NCBI GenBank assembly: GCA_965153355.1 | Contig: OZ231127.1 | Span: forward strand, 24,738,001-24,802,000 | DNA from: Flaccisagitta enflata | Lineage: Eukaryota > Chaetognatha > Sagittoidea > Aphragmophora | Length of the DNA: 64,000 nucleotides | Reading direction: 5' to 3' | Shown here: piece by piece, positions 48,999-58,240 of the stretch | Layout of the letters: every line of letters begins with the position of its first letter | Numbering within the stretch: the first letter of the stretch is position 1 | The notes under the pieces: generated by a model | Databases searched by the model: none | Seen by the model: the letters and a program-made list of their open reading frames with translations, nothing else | What the model was told of the DNA's origin: nothing | Translations under genes and position numbers: made by a program

Positions 48999-51900
48999 CG
49001 GTGACGACGGAGCGTGGAGGTTGATCTTGCCGCTGTACGTAACGAATGGCGAAAGAAAAATTAAGACTTTTGCATTGATGGATGGCGGCGCCAACCGACA
49101 CGTCGTGTCGAAGGACTTATGTAAGAAACTAAAACTAAGTGGGAGAAAAACGACGATGACGATAACCACCCTTGAGAAGATGGTGGAAGGAGAAAGGGAG
49201 GTGGCAGACGTGGTGATTGAAGGCACCAACGGCTACAGCATCACTCTCAACAACGCCATCTTTGGGGAGATAATCGCATCGAAGGACGATAGACCACCAC
49301 GCGCTGAGGATACCGCCGGGATGGAGCATCTCGTCGATCTGGAATTTCCTGCGTTTCCGGATGGCGACGACGGATGCTCTATCGGCGTAATAATCGGCGC
49401 GGAACACGCTCGAATCTGGATCGGCGGAGAGACATACAAAGGCGCCGAGGGATTACCCATGGGAATTTCCACGCCGCTTGGCGCCGGTCTGATCGGCCCC
49501 AGAAACAACACTGACTCGCGATATTTTGTTTGCAATTTTGCTTCCTTTCACAGCATTGATTCAGATTTGGCAAAAACCATAAAAAGAATAAATGCCGGTG
49601 AATTTGAAAAAGTGGACGAAAATAAGCGAGAAATGTCTCTCAGTGACAAGTTTGCCATCCGCCAAATGAAGGAAGGTATTAGGTGGGATCCGAAAACGGA
49701 ACACTACCGGACTCCAGTCCTTCATAAAGGTGGAAGGCAAGCAACTTGCGATGCACTAAACAATTTGGATTCCCCAACGATGGCCCTAGACCGCTTATTT
49801 CGTCTGAAAAAACAATTGATGCGGGACCCAGAGAGGCGCCGAATAACTTTCGAAACTATGGCCAAATTCTGGGAAAAAGGGCGCGTGAGGAGAATAGATC
49901 CAAATGTGCACGCCAACATGCCACCAGATCGACCTAGATGGACAATTCCAATCCATGTGGCGGACAAGCCCGGTAAACCCGGGCAAGTCCGCATCTGCCA
50001 CGATTGTAAAGCGGCAGTGGGTGGATCAAGCCTTAACGACCAGCTCTTGGACGGACCACAGCTTGCCAACGACATCAGAGGCGTGTTGATGCGCTTCCGG
50101 TGTGAAGGCCCCGTCGCTGTGGGCGCGGACATTAAGGATTACTTCCACGAGATCTATGTCACCGAAGAAGACGCGGGACTCTTTCGTTATTACTGGTTTC
50201 GCGACGAAAAGATGGAGGAAATCGATCTGAATGAGTTCCTCGGCCACGTCTTCGGTGCAAAATCATCAAATTGTGTAGCGATCTTCACCCTGCAACACCA
50301 CGTGGAACAGCATTCGGCTGAATATGGCCCCCTCGTGGTCCAAGCAGTGATGAGGAACATGTACATTGATGATCTGATCAAGTCACTGCGCAATACCAAA
50401 GTGGCGAAAGACTTTCGCGTGGGCATCACGGCTGCCCTTGAGGACGCCGGCATGAATCTGTGCAAATGGAGATCAAGCCATCCGGAAGTCCTTGAAGGCG
50501 ATACGACGGATCCGGCGCCGGCGGCGCCAATGGACGTATCCGGCGCTACTGATGACACGACGAAATTGTTAGGCCTTAGATACTCTTTTTCTGCCGATGC
50601 TTTTTCCTTTTTGCCAGATAAGTCAAAGGTCGAATTGAATGTGCAGACCAAAAGACAAATGCTCAAACTAATAGCGTCCATATTTGATCCGCTGGGTTTT
50701 TTGGAGCCATTCGTGATCTGGGCAAGGCTAATTCTGCAAAAAGTGTTGCGCGTCGTCGAAAGTTGGGACAGCAAAGACATTCCAACCGTGTCCCTCAACG
50801 AATTTGTGGAATGGCAAGCGAGCTTCAAGTTCTTGGAGTCATTCCGCATCACGAGATGGACGGCGACGCCGGAAACGCAAGACGGCAAAAAAGTCCTCCA
50901 CGGGTTTTCGGATGCGAGTGGACGGGCGTATGGGGCCGTGTATTACGTCCGCTACGAGGGTCCAAATGGCGAAATCCACGTGTCCATTGTGTGCTCCAAA
51001 TCCCACGTGGTACCGCTGAAGGATGTGGAAGCAGGTCACATGGAGTCGACGCCACGCTTGGAGCTTCAAGCAGCACGCCTCGCGGCCAGAATGCGCGCCA
51101 CCATTATTGAAGAAACAGGGAGTTATGATGGTTATGTAAACTGGACCGATTCAGAATGCGTAATTAAGCAATTGAACGATACTGAAACTAGGTTCAAGGT
51201 TTACTTTGCAAATCGTCTCTCTGAAATTCAGGCACTCACGAAGGTCGAGGAGTGGAGGTGGGTACCAACCAACCTCAACCCAGCCGACTACTCGTCCAAA
51301 GGGATGCTCGCACAAGATCCGAATTGGGGCAAATTCCACAACGGCCCGGAGTATCTTTGGCGAGGTGAAGACGAATGGCCGGAAAAGCAGATCGTGACTC
51401 GCCCATTTCCCGCTCACATTCTCGCGACGACGGCGACGCCGAAAAGAACGCCGCCTCAATCGTGGGTGATTCGTGTCAGCGAAAAGGTGGCGACGTGGAC
51501 GGGAAAATTGAGGCGCATCGCACTGCTGAAGCGCACGGTCATGATGTGCATCGTCCGCAATCGACGCCGGGCGCTGTACAACAACGCCGACAAAATTGGG
51601 GCGCCCACCGGCGTCGAATTGGCCGACGCCGAAAAATTGATCGTCAGCGCCATTCAATCCCAAGCCTTTCACGCGGAAATTAGATCCCTGCAACAATGTG
51701 ATCCGGCTGGAGCTAAAAAGGTCGCCGCAAAATCGCCTCTGGCGGCGCTATGCCCCTTCGTTGACGACGCCGGTTTGCTACGATGCAGAGGACGACTCCA
51801 GCGCGACGAGGAATTGGACTTTGACGCTAAGAATCCAATGATACTCCCACACGATGGCGAGGCCGTCGCGTGCTTGATCCGGTCAATCCACTTCCGTCAT

Positions 51901-52992
51901 TTGCACGCCGGCGTGGAGCAGGTGCTGGGTGAATCGCGACGTCGCTTTTGGATCACGAAAGGACGCCGGTCTGTGACGCGTGTCGTGCGCGCGTGTGTGG
52001 AGTGTCAAAAACAATTCAAACGCCCAGAAAGTCAGCTAATGGCGCCGCTACCAGAAGTGAGGACTAAAAAATGTTTGCCCTTCGAGAATACAGGGGTAGA
52101 TATTTTTGGACCTGTTTCTTGCAAGATCGCCGGGAGAGCATCTCATAAAGTATACGTCGCGCTCTTTACTTGCCTTGCGTGCCGCGCGGTACACTTCGAG
52201 ATATTGAGATCCATGAGCGCCTCTTGCTTCATCGACGCCCTCCTGCGGTTCCAAGCTCGCCGCCCAGCGATTCGCCATTTGTATTCCGACAATGGCACGA
52301 ACTTCACCGCGTCCGACAAGGAACTGCGCGCGGAGATGGAGTCGTGGAATTTGTCCGCGAAACCTGAGCTGAGGCTGACGGGCATACAATGGACATTCAA
52401 CCCGCCTGTTGCGCCACATCGAGGTGGAGTGTGGGAGCGCTTGGTTCAATCTGCAAAAAGACATTTGGCGTTCGTGCTGAACCAGGACAACCTCCACATC
52501 GAGACTTTTGCAACAGTATTGGCTCAGGCAGAGCTGGCCATGAATTCACGGCCGATTACCTACGTGGGTGATGAGCCGGGGATCCAGGCTCTGCGGCCGA
52601 TTGACTTTCTCTGCCCTGGAATATATGCGTCTTCCGGTTGCGACCTTGTGCCCCCCTCGCCTCCAGATGCTGAAGCGCTTCGTTACACCTGGCGCCAGTC
52701 ACGCGCAATTGCCGATGCTTTTTGGAGAAGGTGGAAAAGAGACTATGTCTCGGCCTTGCAGGCGCGACCTAAATGGCGCAGGGTGGAGAGAGATTTAAAA
52801 ATTGACGACGTCGTTCTCTTGGTGGATGATCAGTGTCGACGAGGAGATTGGCGCACCGGCGTCATCACGGAAGTCGATGGAGACGACGTCGTGCGGACTG
52901 TGGTGGTGAAAATGGCGAATGGGAAGAGATTTACACGTGATAGGAGTAAAGTGGTCCGATTGGAACTTGACCCGGCTCGTTTGTCGGCGTGA
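48961..52992 (+). CDS. pol: BEL/Pao Pol: protease, reverse transcriptase, RNase H, integrase
   Basis: A 1343-codon open frame from the gag stop to TGA, in gag's frame. The protease site reads FALMDGGANRHVV, with Asp at 49081 but DGG instead of the usual DSG/DTG. RT (about 49960-50480) has the motif A Asp at 50128 (GADIKDYFHEI) and MYIDD at 50359-50373. RNase H has GFSDAS (Asp at 50911), LELQAA, WTDSE and NPAD. The H2C2 finger is HFRHLHAG with CVECQ (about 51890-52005). The integrase core has GVDIFG (Asp 52099), YSDNGTNF (Asp 52288) and GGVWERLV (Glu 52435). A C-terminal DUF5641-like domain covers about 52680-52975. All catalytic residues except the protease second position are intact. It would be made as a Gag-Pol fusion if the UGA is read through. 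Confidence 0.95.
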   Translation, partial: HEAPSTNSVFKVGGDDGAWRLILPLYVTNGERKIKTFALMDGGANRHVVSKDLCKKLKLSGRKTTMTITTLEKMVEGEREVADVVIEGTNGYSITLNNAIFGEIIASKDDRPPRAEDTAGMEHLVDLEFPAFPDGDDGCSIGVIIGAEHARIWIGGETYKGAEGLPMGISTPLGAGLIGPRNNTDSRYFVCNFASFHSIDSDLAKTIKRINAGEFEKVDENKREMSLSDKFAIRQMKEGIRWDPKTEHYRTPVLHKGGRQATCDALNNLDSPTMALDRLFRLKKQLMRDPERRRITFETMAKFWEKGRVRRIDPNVHANMPPDRPRWTIPIHVADKPGKPGQVRICHDCKAAVGGSSLNDQLLDGPQLANDIRGVLMRFRCEGPVAVGADIKDYFHEIYVTEEDAGLFRYYWFRDEKMEEIDLNEFLGHVFGAKSSNCVAIFTLQHHVEQHSAEYGPLVVQAVMRNMYIDDLIKSLRNTKVAKDFRVGITAALEDAGMNLCKWRSSHPEVLEGDTTDPAPAAPMDVSGATDDTTKLLGLRYSFSADAFSFLPDKSKVELNVQTKRQMLKLIASIFDPLGFLEPFVIWARLILQKVLRVVESWDSKDIPTVSLNEFVEWQASFKFLESFRITRWTATPETQDGKKVLHGFSDASGRAYGAVYYVRYEGPNGEIHVSIVCSKSHVVPLKDVEAGHMESTPRLELQAARLAARMRATIIEETGSYDGYVNWTDSECVIKQLNDTETRFKVYFANRLSEIQALTKVEEWRWVPTNLNPADYSSKGMLAQDPNWGKFHNGPEYLWRGEDEWPEKQIVTRPFPAHILATTATPKRTPPQSWVIRVSEKVATWTGKLRRIALLKRTVMMCIVRNRRRALYNNADKIGAPTGVELADAEKLIVSAIQSQAFHAEIRSLQQCDPAGAKKVAAKSPLAALCPFVDDAGLLRCRGRLQRDEELDFDAKNPMILPHDGEAVACLIRSIHFRHLHAGVEQVLGESRRRFWITKGRRSVTRVVRACVECQKQFKRPESQLMAPLPEVRTKKCLPFENTGVDIFGPVSCKIAGRASHKVYVALFTCLACRAVHFEILRSMSASCFIDALLRFQARRPAIRHLYSDNGTNFTASDKELRAEMESWNLSAKPELRLTGIQWTFNPPVAPHRGGVWERLVQSAKRHLAFVLNQDNLHIETFATVLAQAELAMNSRPITYVGDEPGIQALRPIDFLCPGIYASSGCDLVPPSPPDAEALRYTWRQSRAIADAFWRRWKRDYVSALQARPKWRRVERDLKIDDVVLLVDDQCRRGDWRTGVITEVDGDDVVRTVVVKMANGKRFTRDRSKVVRLELDPARLSA

Positions 52993-52996
52993 CTAT
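52987..52996 (+). promoter_or_regulatory. In-frame UGA-CUA between pol and ORF3 (candidate readthrough site)
   Basis: GCG-UGA-CUA-U. UGA followed by CUA is the best-known permissive readthrough context in animals and alphaviruses. The frame stays open for 709 codons after it, including 35 codons before the first ATG of ORF3. Confidence 0.5.
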
Positions 52997-53041
52997 GCCG
53001 AGTACATTGCTTCAATTGGTCTTTGCATACTTGTTATTTTT

Positions 53042-53060
53042 GCCCTTTTCTCCTTAGGTG
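53042..53060 (+). promoter_or_regulatory. Candidate splice acceptor upstream of ORF3
   Basis: A long pyrimidine tract, GCCCTTTTCTCCTTAG|G, with the AG at 53056-53057. The first ATG after it is 53098, which is in the ORF3 frame. Confidence 0.4.
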
Positions 53061-53097
53061 TGATCCCCTCGTGCCCCCCCAACCCGCCCCGGCCCCC

Positions 53098-55122
53098 ATG
53101 TTGTTGCTATGCTATTTTGATTCTGCATTTGAATTTTTGCCCCCTTGTTTGAAGTATTATAGGAAAGATTCAACAACATTGTCAACACGCTTAAAAACAA
53201 TCTCTCACACAATTGTCAATCGTTGTGGACGCCACATCCCGGAGAGAATGTCATCCCATCATGTCAGTGTGACTGGAGAGGAGTGTGAGGAGGCGTTGGG
53301 AGGAGGATACGAGTTTGATTTGGTGCAGATGGAGGATGAGGCGATGGAGCCGAGGAGGGTGGAGTCGGAGGAGGTGCCGGTGGAGTATGGTAATTGTGAT
53401 TTGGTGTTGCCAGGGGGTCCGCAGTTGGCGGTGGCGGTGGAGAAGGATGGGGAGAGGAAGAAGAAGAGTAGGACGGAGGTGGGAGACATGGTGGGATCCT
53501 TCCGGATGTGTAGAGGTTCCAACGCATTGACGGAAGAATTTGATGAGTGGCAGTACTCGACCGAAGCGCAGAGAGACATCATGGCCACCAATTTGGCGGT
53601 CTTGGTGTTTTTCCATGTCGGTCAGAAACGCTACCCTAATGTTTATGTGGCCCAACTGATCAAAATCGATGGCGAAATGGACTGGATCCTGGTTGAGGAT
53701 GGTTTCGACATCTATAAGATCGGCCACGCGATGGGCTCACGCCTGCGTCACCTGTCGGTGTTGTTGTGGTGCAGTCAGGGGCAGGTGAAGATGGCGATGC
53801 GGAGATTTGCGAAGAAGCCGGGGGTGTGTACGGCGTATGGGCTGTGGGAGCCGGAGACGAGGGAGCCGCCGAGGTGGCCGTGTTTGCGCGGCGACTCGGC
53901 GATGGAGGAGACGGAGGTGGTGGTGCGGTTCAAGGAGGCGGTGGCGACGGAGGACGCAAAGAGGAGGAAGGGGAAGCTGAGGATCGCGGAGTTGGATGGG
54001 TTGTTGACGGCGGAGGTGGATAAGTGGAGGAAGAGGGAGATGGTGTGGAACTCGAAAGGTGACGCAGGACCGGAAAGGGCAGTGAGGATGCCCAATCAAT
54101 TGTGGGGGTGCCCCCTCCTTCCTGAGTGGCGTGGTGCGGGGGCAGTGGCGAATGTGGGGCCGGAGCCGAGGGATTTGGAAGCGGAAGACGTGGTGGTGCG
54201 TAGGCAGGGGGAGGGAGAAGGAGCGGAGGATGAGGAAGAAGAGGAGCGGGGAGGAATGACGAAGAAGCAGGAGAGGCAGAAGAGGAAGAATATGAAGTTT
54301 AGGGAGAATAGGAGGAAGAGGCATCTGGAGTATAAGGAGGAGAGGGATGGGCTGAAGGAGCAGATTGAGGAGAAGAGGAAGCAGATGGAAGAGGTGAAGG
54401 CGGAGGTTGAGCGGGAGAAGAAGAAGAAGTTGGAAGGGATGCAGCGGGAAATGGAGGAGTTGGAGAAGGAGATGAAGGAGAAGGCGAAGGAAAGGAAGGA
54501 GAGGGAGAAGCCCTCCAAGAAGAAGAAGAAGCAGGAGGAGGAAGGTGCGGCCGGGGGCGTTCCGCCGGCTGATCCACCCAAGTCATCTTCTTCATCCTCT
54601 TCAAGAAAGCAGGGGAGGCATTCGGAGGGGGGGAAGGCGATGGCTGCCGCCTCGGCGGCAGATTCATCCATCCCCCCACCGGCGTCGTCCCCCAATCCTC
54701 AAAGACAGCATCGGCAAGCTGGCCGTGGATCTGGCCGTGGTAATGGCCGCGGCCGTGGAGGCTGGCGCCGCGACCACGGCGGATTTCGGTCGAATCAGAC
54801 TCTTGATGATGAAGACTTGTCGAGGCGTTACAGGGAGGCAACCCCCTTCCTCCCTAACGCATCTTTCTCAACCCCCCCGTCGAGTTTCGAAGACTTTTTT
54901 CGCGGGGTTTGTCTTCTCGGGCGAACTGCGGCGACAGAAGCGATGGCGCCTGTTGCCACCTCCTCGCCGTCAGCGTCTCGCCCTCGACACCACGGACGCG
55001 GTGGTCAGCGTCAAGGGCATCAGCAGCAGCAGCGGTATCAGCAGCCGCCTGCCGCGGATCCTGACGCGCAGCGCGCTCCGCAGCCACAAGGGCAGCGTGG
55101 CGCGGCGCCTTCGCGTCGCTAG
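53098..55122 (+). CDS. Third ORF of the BEL/Pao element, unknown function
   Basis: 674 codons from ATG 53098 (frame open from 52993; another good ATG is at 53248). It begins with a short hydrophobic stretch (MLLLCYFDSAFEFLPP) that is a poor signal peptide. A probably folded part (about residues 140-255) contains NLAVLVFFHVGQKRYPNVYV and MDWILVEDGFDIYKIG. Residues about 387-481 form a long highly charged Lys/Glu/Arg coiled coil. Residues about 540-566 are an RGG-type box (GRGSGRGNGRGRGGWRRDHG). The end is Gln/His/Pro rich. I see no fusion peptide, no C-terminal membrane anchor and no furin-like site, so it does not look like an envelope protein. An RNA-binding or particle-associated accessory role is possible but unsupported. 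The + strand is very purine rich here, so open antisense frames are shadows. No family is recognised. Confidence 0.7.
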   Translation: MLLLCYFDSAFEFLPPCLKYYRKDSTTLSTRLKTISHTIVNRCGRHIPERMSSHHVSVTGEECEEALGGGYEFDLVQMEDEAMEPRRVESEEVPVEYGNCDLVLPGGPQLAVAVEKDGERKKKSRTEVGDMVGSFRMCRGSNALTEEFDEWQYSTEAQRDIMATNLAVLVFFHVGQKRYPNVYVAQLIKIDGEMDWILVEDGFDIYKIGHAMGSRLRHLSVLLWCSQGQVKMAMRRFAKKPGVCTAYGLWEPETREPPRWPCLRGDSAMEETEVVVRFKEAVATEDAKRRKGKLRIAELDGLLTAEVDKWRKREMVWNSKGDAGPERAVRMPNQLWGCPLLPEWRGAGAVANVGPEPRDLEAEDVVVRRQGEGEGAEDEEEEERGGMTKKQERQKRKNMKFRENRRKRHLEYKEERDGLKEQIEEKRKQMEEVKAEVEREKKKKLEGMQREMEELEKEMKEKAKERKEREKPSKKKKKQEEEGAAGGVPPADPPKSSSSSSSRKQGRHSEGGKAMAAASAADSSIPPPASSPNPQRQHRQAGRGSGRGNGRGRGGWRRDHGGFRSNQTLDDEDLSRRYREATPFLPNASFSTPPSSFEDFFRGVCLLGRTAATEAMAPVATSSPSASRPRHHGRGGQRQGHQQQQRYQQPPAADPDAQRAPQPQGQRGAAPSRR

Positions 55123-55243
55123 GCGCGTCTCGCGCCGCTCCCTTCGCCGTCCGTTCGTCCGCTCATTTCAGGTGACTTGATCCTTGGTCTCTCCTCGTTT
55201 TTTTTTGAGGCGGGACGGTGTGACTGGGTTGGAATGGGATTCC

Positions 55244-55254
55244 AACGGGGGGAC
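55244..55254 (+). promoter_or_regulatory. Polypurine tract
   Basis: AACGGGGGGAC ends exactly at the 3' LTR start, the expected place for the plus-strand primer. Confidence 0.6.
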
Positions 55255-55806
55255 TGTGGAATATCGTTGATATTTTGGCATTTGGCGCCTTTGTACTGCG
55301 ATCTATTTCATTGTCCTTTCGTTGGCGTTGCTATTCATTTGCTTGTGATGATATATTTGATTATCTGGATGCATTCTTTCTTTCAGTTAATCAGTGTATT
55401 TTAACAAGCAATTCAACCTGGAAGCATTTTGGGGATTACAGTGGAACCTGTGGTGAGTGTACTTGGCTACATTTGTTGACAATTGATTGAATTGATTGAG
55501 GTAGTTATTGATGGTACACACTAGTTAGTTAGTTAGTAGATATTAACCAATCCTTTCCCCCTCTCTCTTCTGTTTCTCCCTCTTTCTCTTCCTGTAAATA
55601 ATAGTTTAAATACACTTTCTTACCTAGTGATTAGAGATAGCATCCACAGACTGACGTTGGAACTAGCGCCACCGGAAGTGACGTTATCGGCGTGATTGGC
55701 GTAGCGATGGCGTATTCAAACCGGAAGCGGCGTCTTCAGTCGGAAGTTGCGTGGACGGCAAGATCCTAATGACGGTACGAGACAGTATTTTCTACGGTTC
55801 TTCACA
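55255..55806 (+). repeat. 3' LTR (552 bp)
   Basis: Starts TGTGGAATATCG and ends TTCTTCACA. It is identical by eye to the 5' LTR except for one base missing in a T run. Confidence 0.95.
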
Positions 55807-55811
55807 ATGAT
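55807..55811. repeat. Target-site duplication ATGAT (right)
   Basis: Matches 45611-45615; a GAT-rich simple repeat continues beyond it. Confidence 0.85.
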
Positions 55812-56035
55812 GATGACGATGATGATGATAAAGACGATGATAATGAAGCCGCCATTAGTCATTACAAGGCATTAAGTCTCCAGCTTTGACTTCGACGTAG
55901 GAAAAATGGGGATAATCCCGAGAAAATTGTTTTATTTTTAAACTTTCGCGCTTTAATTTATCTTTGCCTCTCGGAACCTCTTCCATTCCTATCATTGCCG
56001 GTCGCGCCTCCACTGTCAGTATGTCTGTGTCTGTC

Positions 56036-56111
<76 letters not shown>

Positions 56112-56485
56112 ACGTACAGCCCGCCAGACTGTGGTACAAAAAAGAAGAAGGGCTGAGAGACAGAGTACAGTCCGACAGAGAAATGCATTGAGACACAGAG
56201 ACAACCACAGATGACAAAACAAATAGAGAGACGTAAAATGAGTGAACTGACATGAGCATTGTCATTGAAACACGAAACGCAAGAAAGGAAATAGAAAGAG
56301 AGAAAAAAAAACTTTAATATGCGTAAAGAAAAAAAAAGAAGATTTTTATCATCCCTATGTTGCTCCTATTCCTCCTCCTACTCCTCCTGCTCCTCCTCTT
56401 CGCTTGATATTTTTCATTTTTCATCGGTGACAATCTCTGTAATCTCGAATTTCTAATGAGTTTCATCAATTCTTGTCTCCAACAG
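55812..56485 (+). other. Intron 1 of the BTB-type gene, part right of the retrotransposon
   Basis: The rest of the GAT-rich target, a GA array at 56039-56108 and unique sequence up to the acceptor TCCAACAG at 56485. No exon is seen. Confidence 0.6.
56039..56108. repeat. (GA)n microsatellite
   Basis: A perfect dinucleotide array. Confidence 0.95.
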
Positions 56486-57554
56486 GAATCATCTTCCCTT
56501 CTTTGCTCATCGCCGACAAACGTCATTCGAGATTCGTCACTCAGTGCTGCAGCTGCCGTCACCCGGGGTTCCTCGCCGTCACCTTCGTCGTCACTAACGC
56601 AGTCACCCACATCTTTGCACGCTCCTTTCGTCACCCAGAACCCGTCACGCGTCGCAGCTTCAACTCGAGACTCTTCATCCGTCACTGCGGCTGTCACCAA
56701 GGAATCCACGCTCGCTTCTGCCATCACCCAGGATTCATCAACTGCTTCATCACCCGCTTTTTACATCACCCACGATTCACCACCAGCGTTATTCGTTACG
56801 ACAGTAAAACCACCAAACCCAACTACTGATTCTTGTGAGTGTTCACCCACCGCAATCTCGAATGGAAATAAAACAAATACGAAACTTGTTGATATTAGCA
56901 ATACCACAACGTCAACTTCCTCACCCATCTCAAAGGATTTTAAATCAACATCACTCAATATCTCCGAGAATGTAAAACCAACAAAGAATATTTACTCGGA
57001 GAATTTATCAAAGCAAACATCGGTTCAGGTTTCTTCGTACTTAAAACCAACAACAACATCATCCGCCGTCGCTGAGAATAATAACACTACTACACCGACG
57101 TCAACATCCGGCGCCGGTATTTTTCAAACCGCCTCAAACCGGCGTCCTTCTTACGTCGGCAGAGGACGTCACGTCACCGCGCCGGTATTTCCGGCGTCTG
57201 ATTCTCCAACATCCGGCGTTGCCGATCCCACTAATTCGTCAAAAGACGCCGTTTTAGTGACGACTTCCTGCCTTACTTTCGGCGTTGGCAAGTTCTCTCC
57301 GCGTTCTTCGTCGAGTGGAAGAGTCGCCAGACCGCTGTCCGCCCATGCAGCCTCTCCCGCCGCAACTTCCGGTTCTCATGCTTCCAATGCCGCAACCTTC
57401 GCTTCCAACGCCGCAACTACACTGAGCTTTGCCGCGAATGCGTTTACTCCGGCTTTCGGCAACTCTGCGCGCTTTTCCGACGGATTTCCGTCCAACATGT
57501 CCTTAAAGGGAAGCGGAAGATATTCCATTCCCAATGCTTCGTCGACTTTATCCG
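56486..57554 (+). CDS. BTB-type gene exon 2: Ser/Thr-rich
   Basis: The acceptor is TCCAACAG and the donor TCCG|GTATTT; phase 0 in, one base out, 356 codons. It contains repeated (V/I)T-x-(D/E)SS-type phrases in the first third (VTRGSS, STRDSS, VTKEST, ITQDSS, ITHDSP). A middle Lys/Asn/Thr part and RRPSYVGRGRHVTAPVFPAS follow, then an Ala/Ser-rich end with GSGRYSIPNASSTLSG. If the donor is ignored the frame stops 5 codons later. The repeat GSGRY(S/P)IPN resumes in the next exon, which supports the splice. Confidence 0.65.
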
Positions 57555-57795
57555 GTATTTGAAGATCGTTGACCGAATTCAGAATGAAGCGAGTCCACAT
57601 TTGTTGACACTATGGACAACGTTTGGGGTCAGTGGTTTTGTTTTGACGATCGTTGGTGTGCTTTAAATCTCCAAACAGGAAGTGGTGATATATGTCTGCA
57701 TTGTCACATTGCACATTTTTACCAGATATTGGCCAAATTTAATATTATAAATCATCATAATGTTGATTAAAATGATAATTGTACTGTTTATCCAG

Positions 57796-58133
57796 GGAGT
57801 GGACGCTATCCTATCCCCAACAACGCGTCCGCGTTATCAGGAAGTGGAAGATATTCTATTCCTAACCCTACCTCCTCCCCTTGCTTCGCATCCGGAGACA
57901 GCGGACGTCATCCATTGCCCAACATCTCGTCAAATGCATCCTCGATGGCCAATTTGCTTTCACCGTCGTCTTCCATGCGACAACCCTTGTCTCCGACGGC
58001 GGGGGTGGGGGTGGGCTCATCGGGGGTGGTTGGGTCGTCCGGGGCTGGCTCAAGTGGAGCTACAAGACATCCCAGTGGATCCAGGAACCAAGACTTCAGA
58101 TTCACATCCTCTGCCTTACCATCCAACATTCAG
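57796..58133 (+). CDS. BTB-type gene exon 3: SGRYSIPN repeats, Ser/Gly-rich
   Basis: The acceptor is TTATCCAG and the donor CAG|GTGCGC. Two bases complete a Gly codon; it ends in phase 0. It continues the repeat with SGRYPIPNNASALSG, SGRYSIPNPTSS and a variant SGRHPLPNISS, then a Gly/Val/Ser run and FRFTSSALPSNIQ. It is followed directly by a GAAA array. Confidence 0.65.
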
Positions 58134-58159
58134 GTGCGCAAAAAAAGGGAATTACAAGA

Positions 58160-58168
58160 AATAAAAAA

Positions 58169-58240
<72 letters not shown>

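Larger units (their letters stand above)
45616..55806 (+). mobile_element. Full-length BEL/Pao LTR retrotransposon with three in-frame ORFs
   Basis: It has near-identical LTRs bounded by TG...CA and flanked by ATGAT duplications. The interior encodes Gag with a DUF1759-like region and zinc knuckles, then aspartic protease, RT with YIDD, RNase H of the Peptidase_A17/Pao type, an H2C2 zinc finger, a DDE integrase and a DUF5641-like C-terminal domain, the domain order specific to BEL/Pao. A third ORF of 674 codons lies between pol and the 3' LTR. All three ORFs are in the same frame and separated by single UGA codons. The element is inserted sense to the host gene within its first intron. Confidence 0.95.

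Noticed and set aside
53098-55122. ORF3 as a retroviral-type envelope gene
   Set aside because: No convincing signal peptide, cleavage site, fusion peptide or C-terminal membrane anchor. The protein is dominated by a charged coiled coil and an RGG box.
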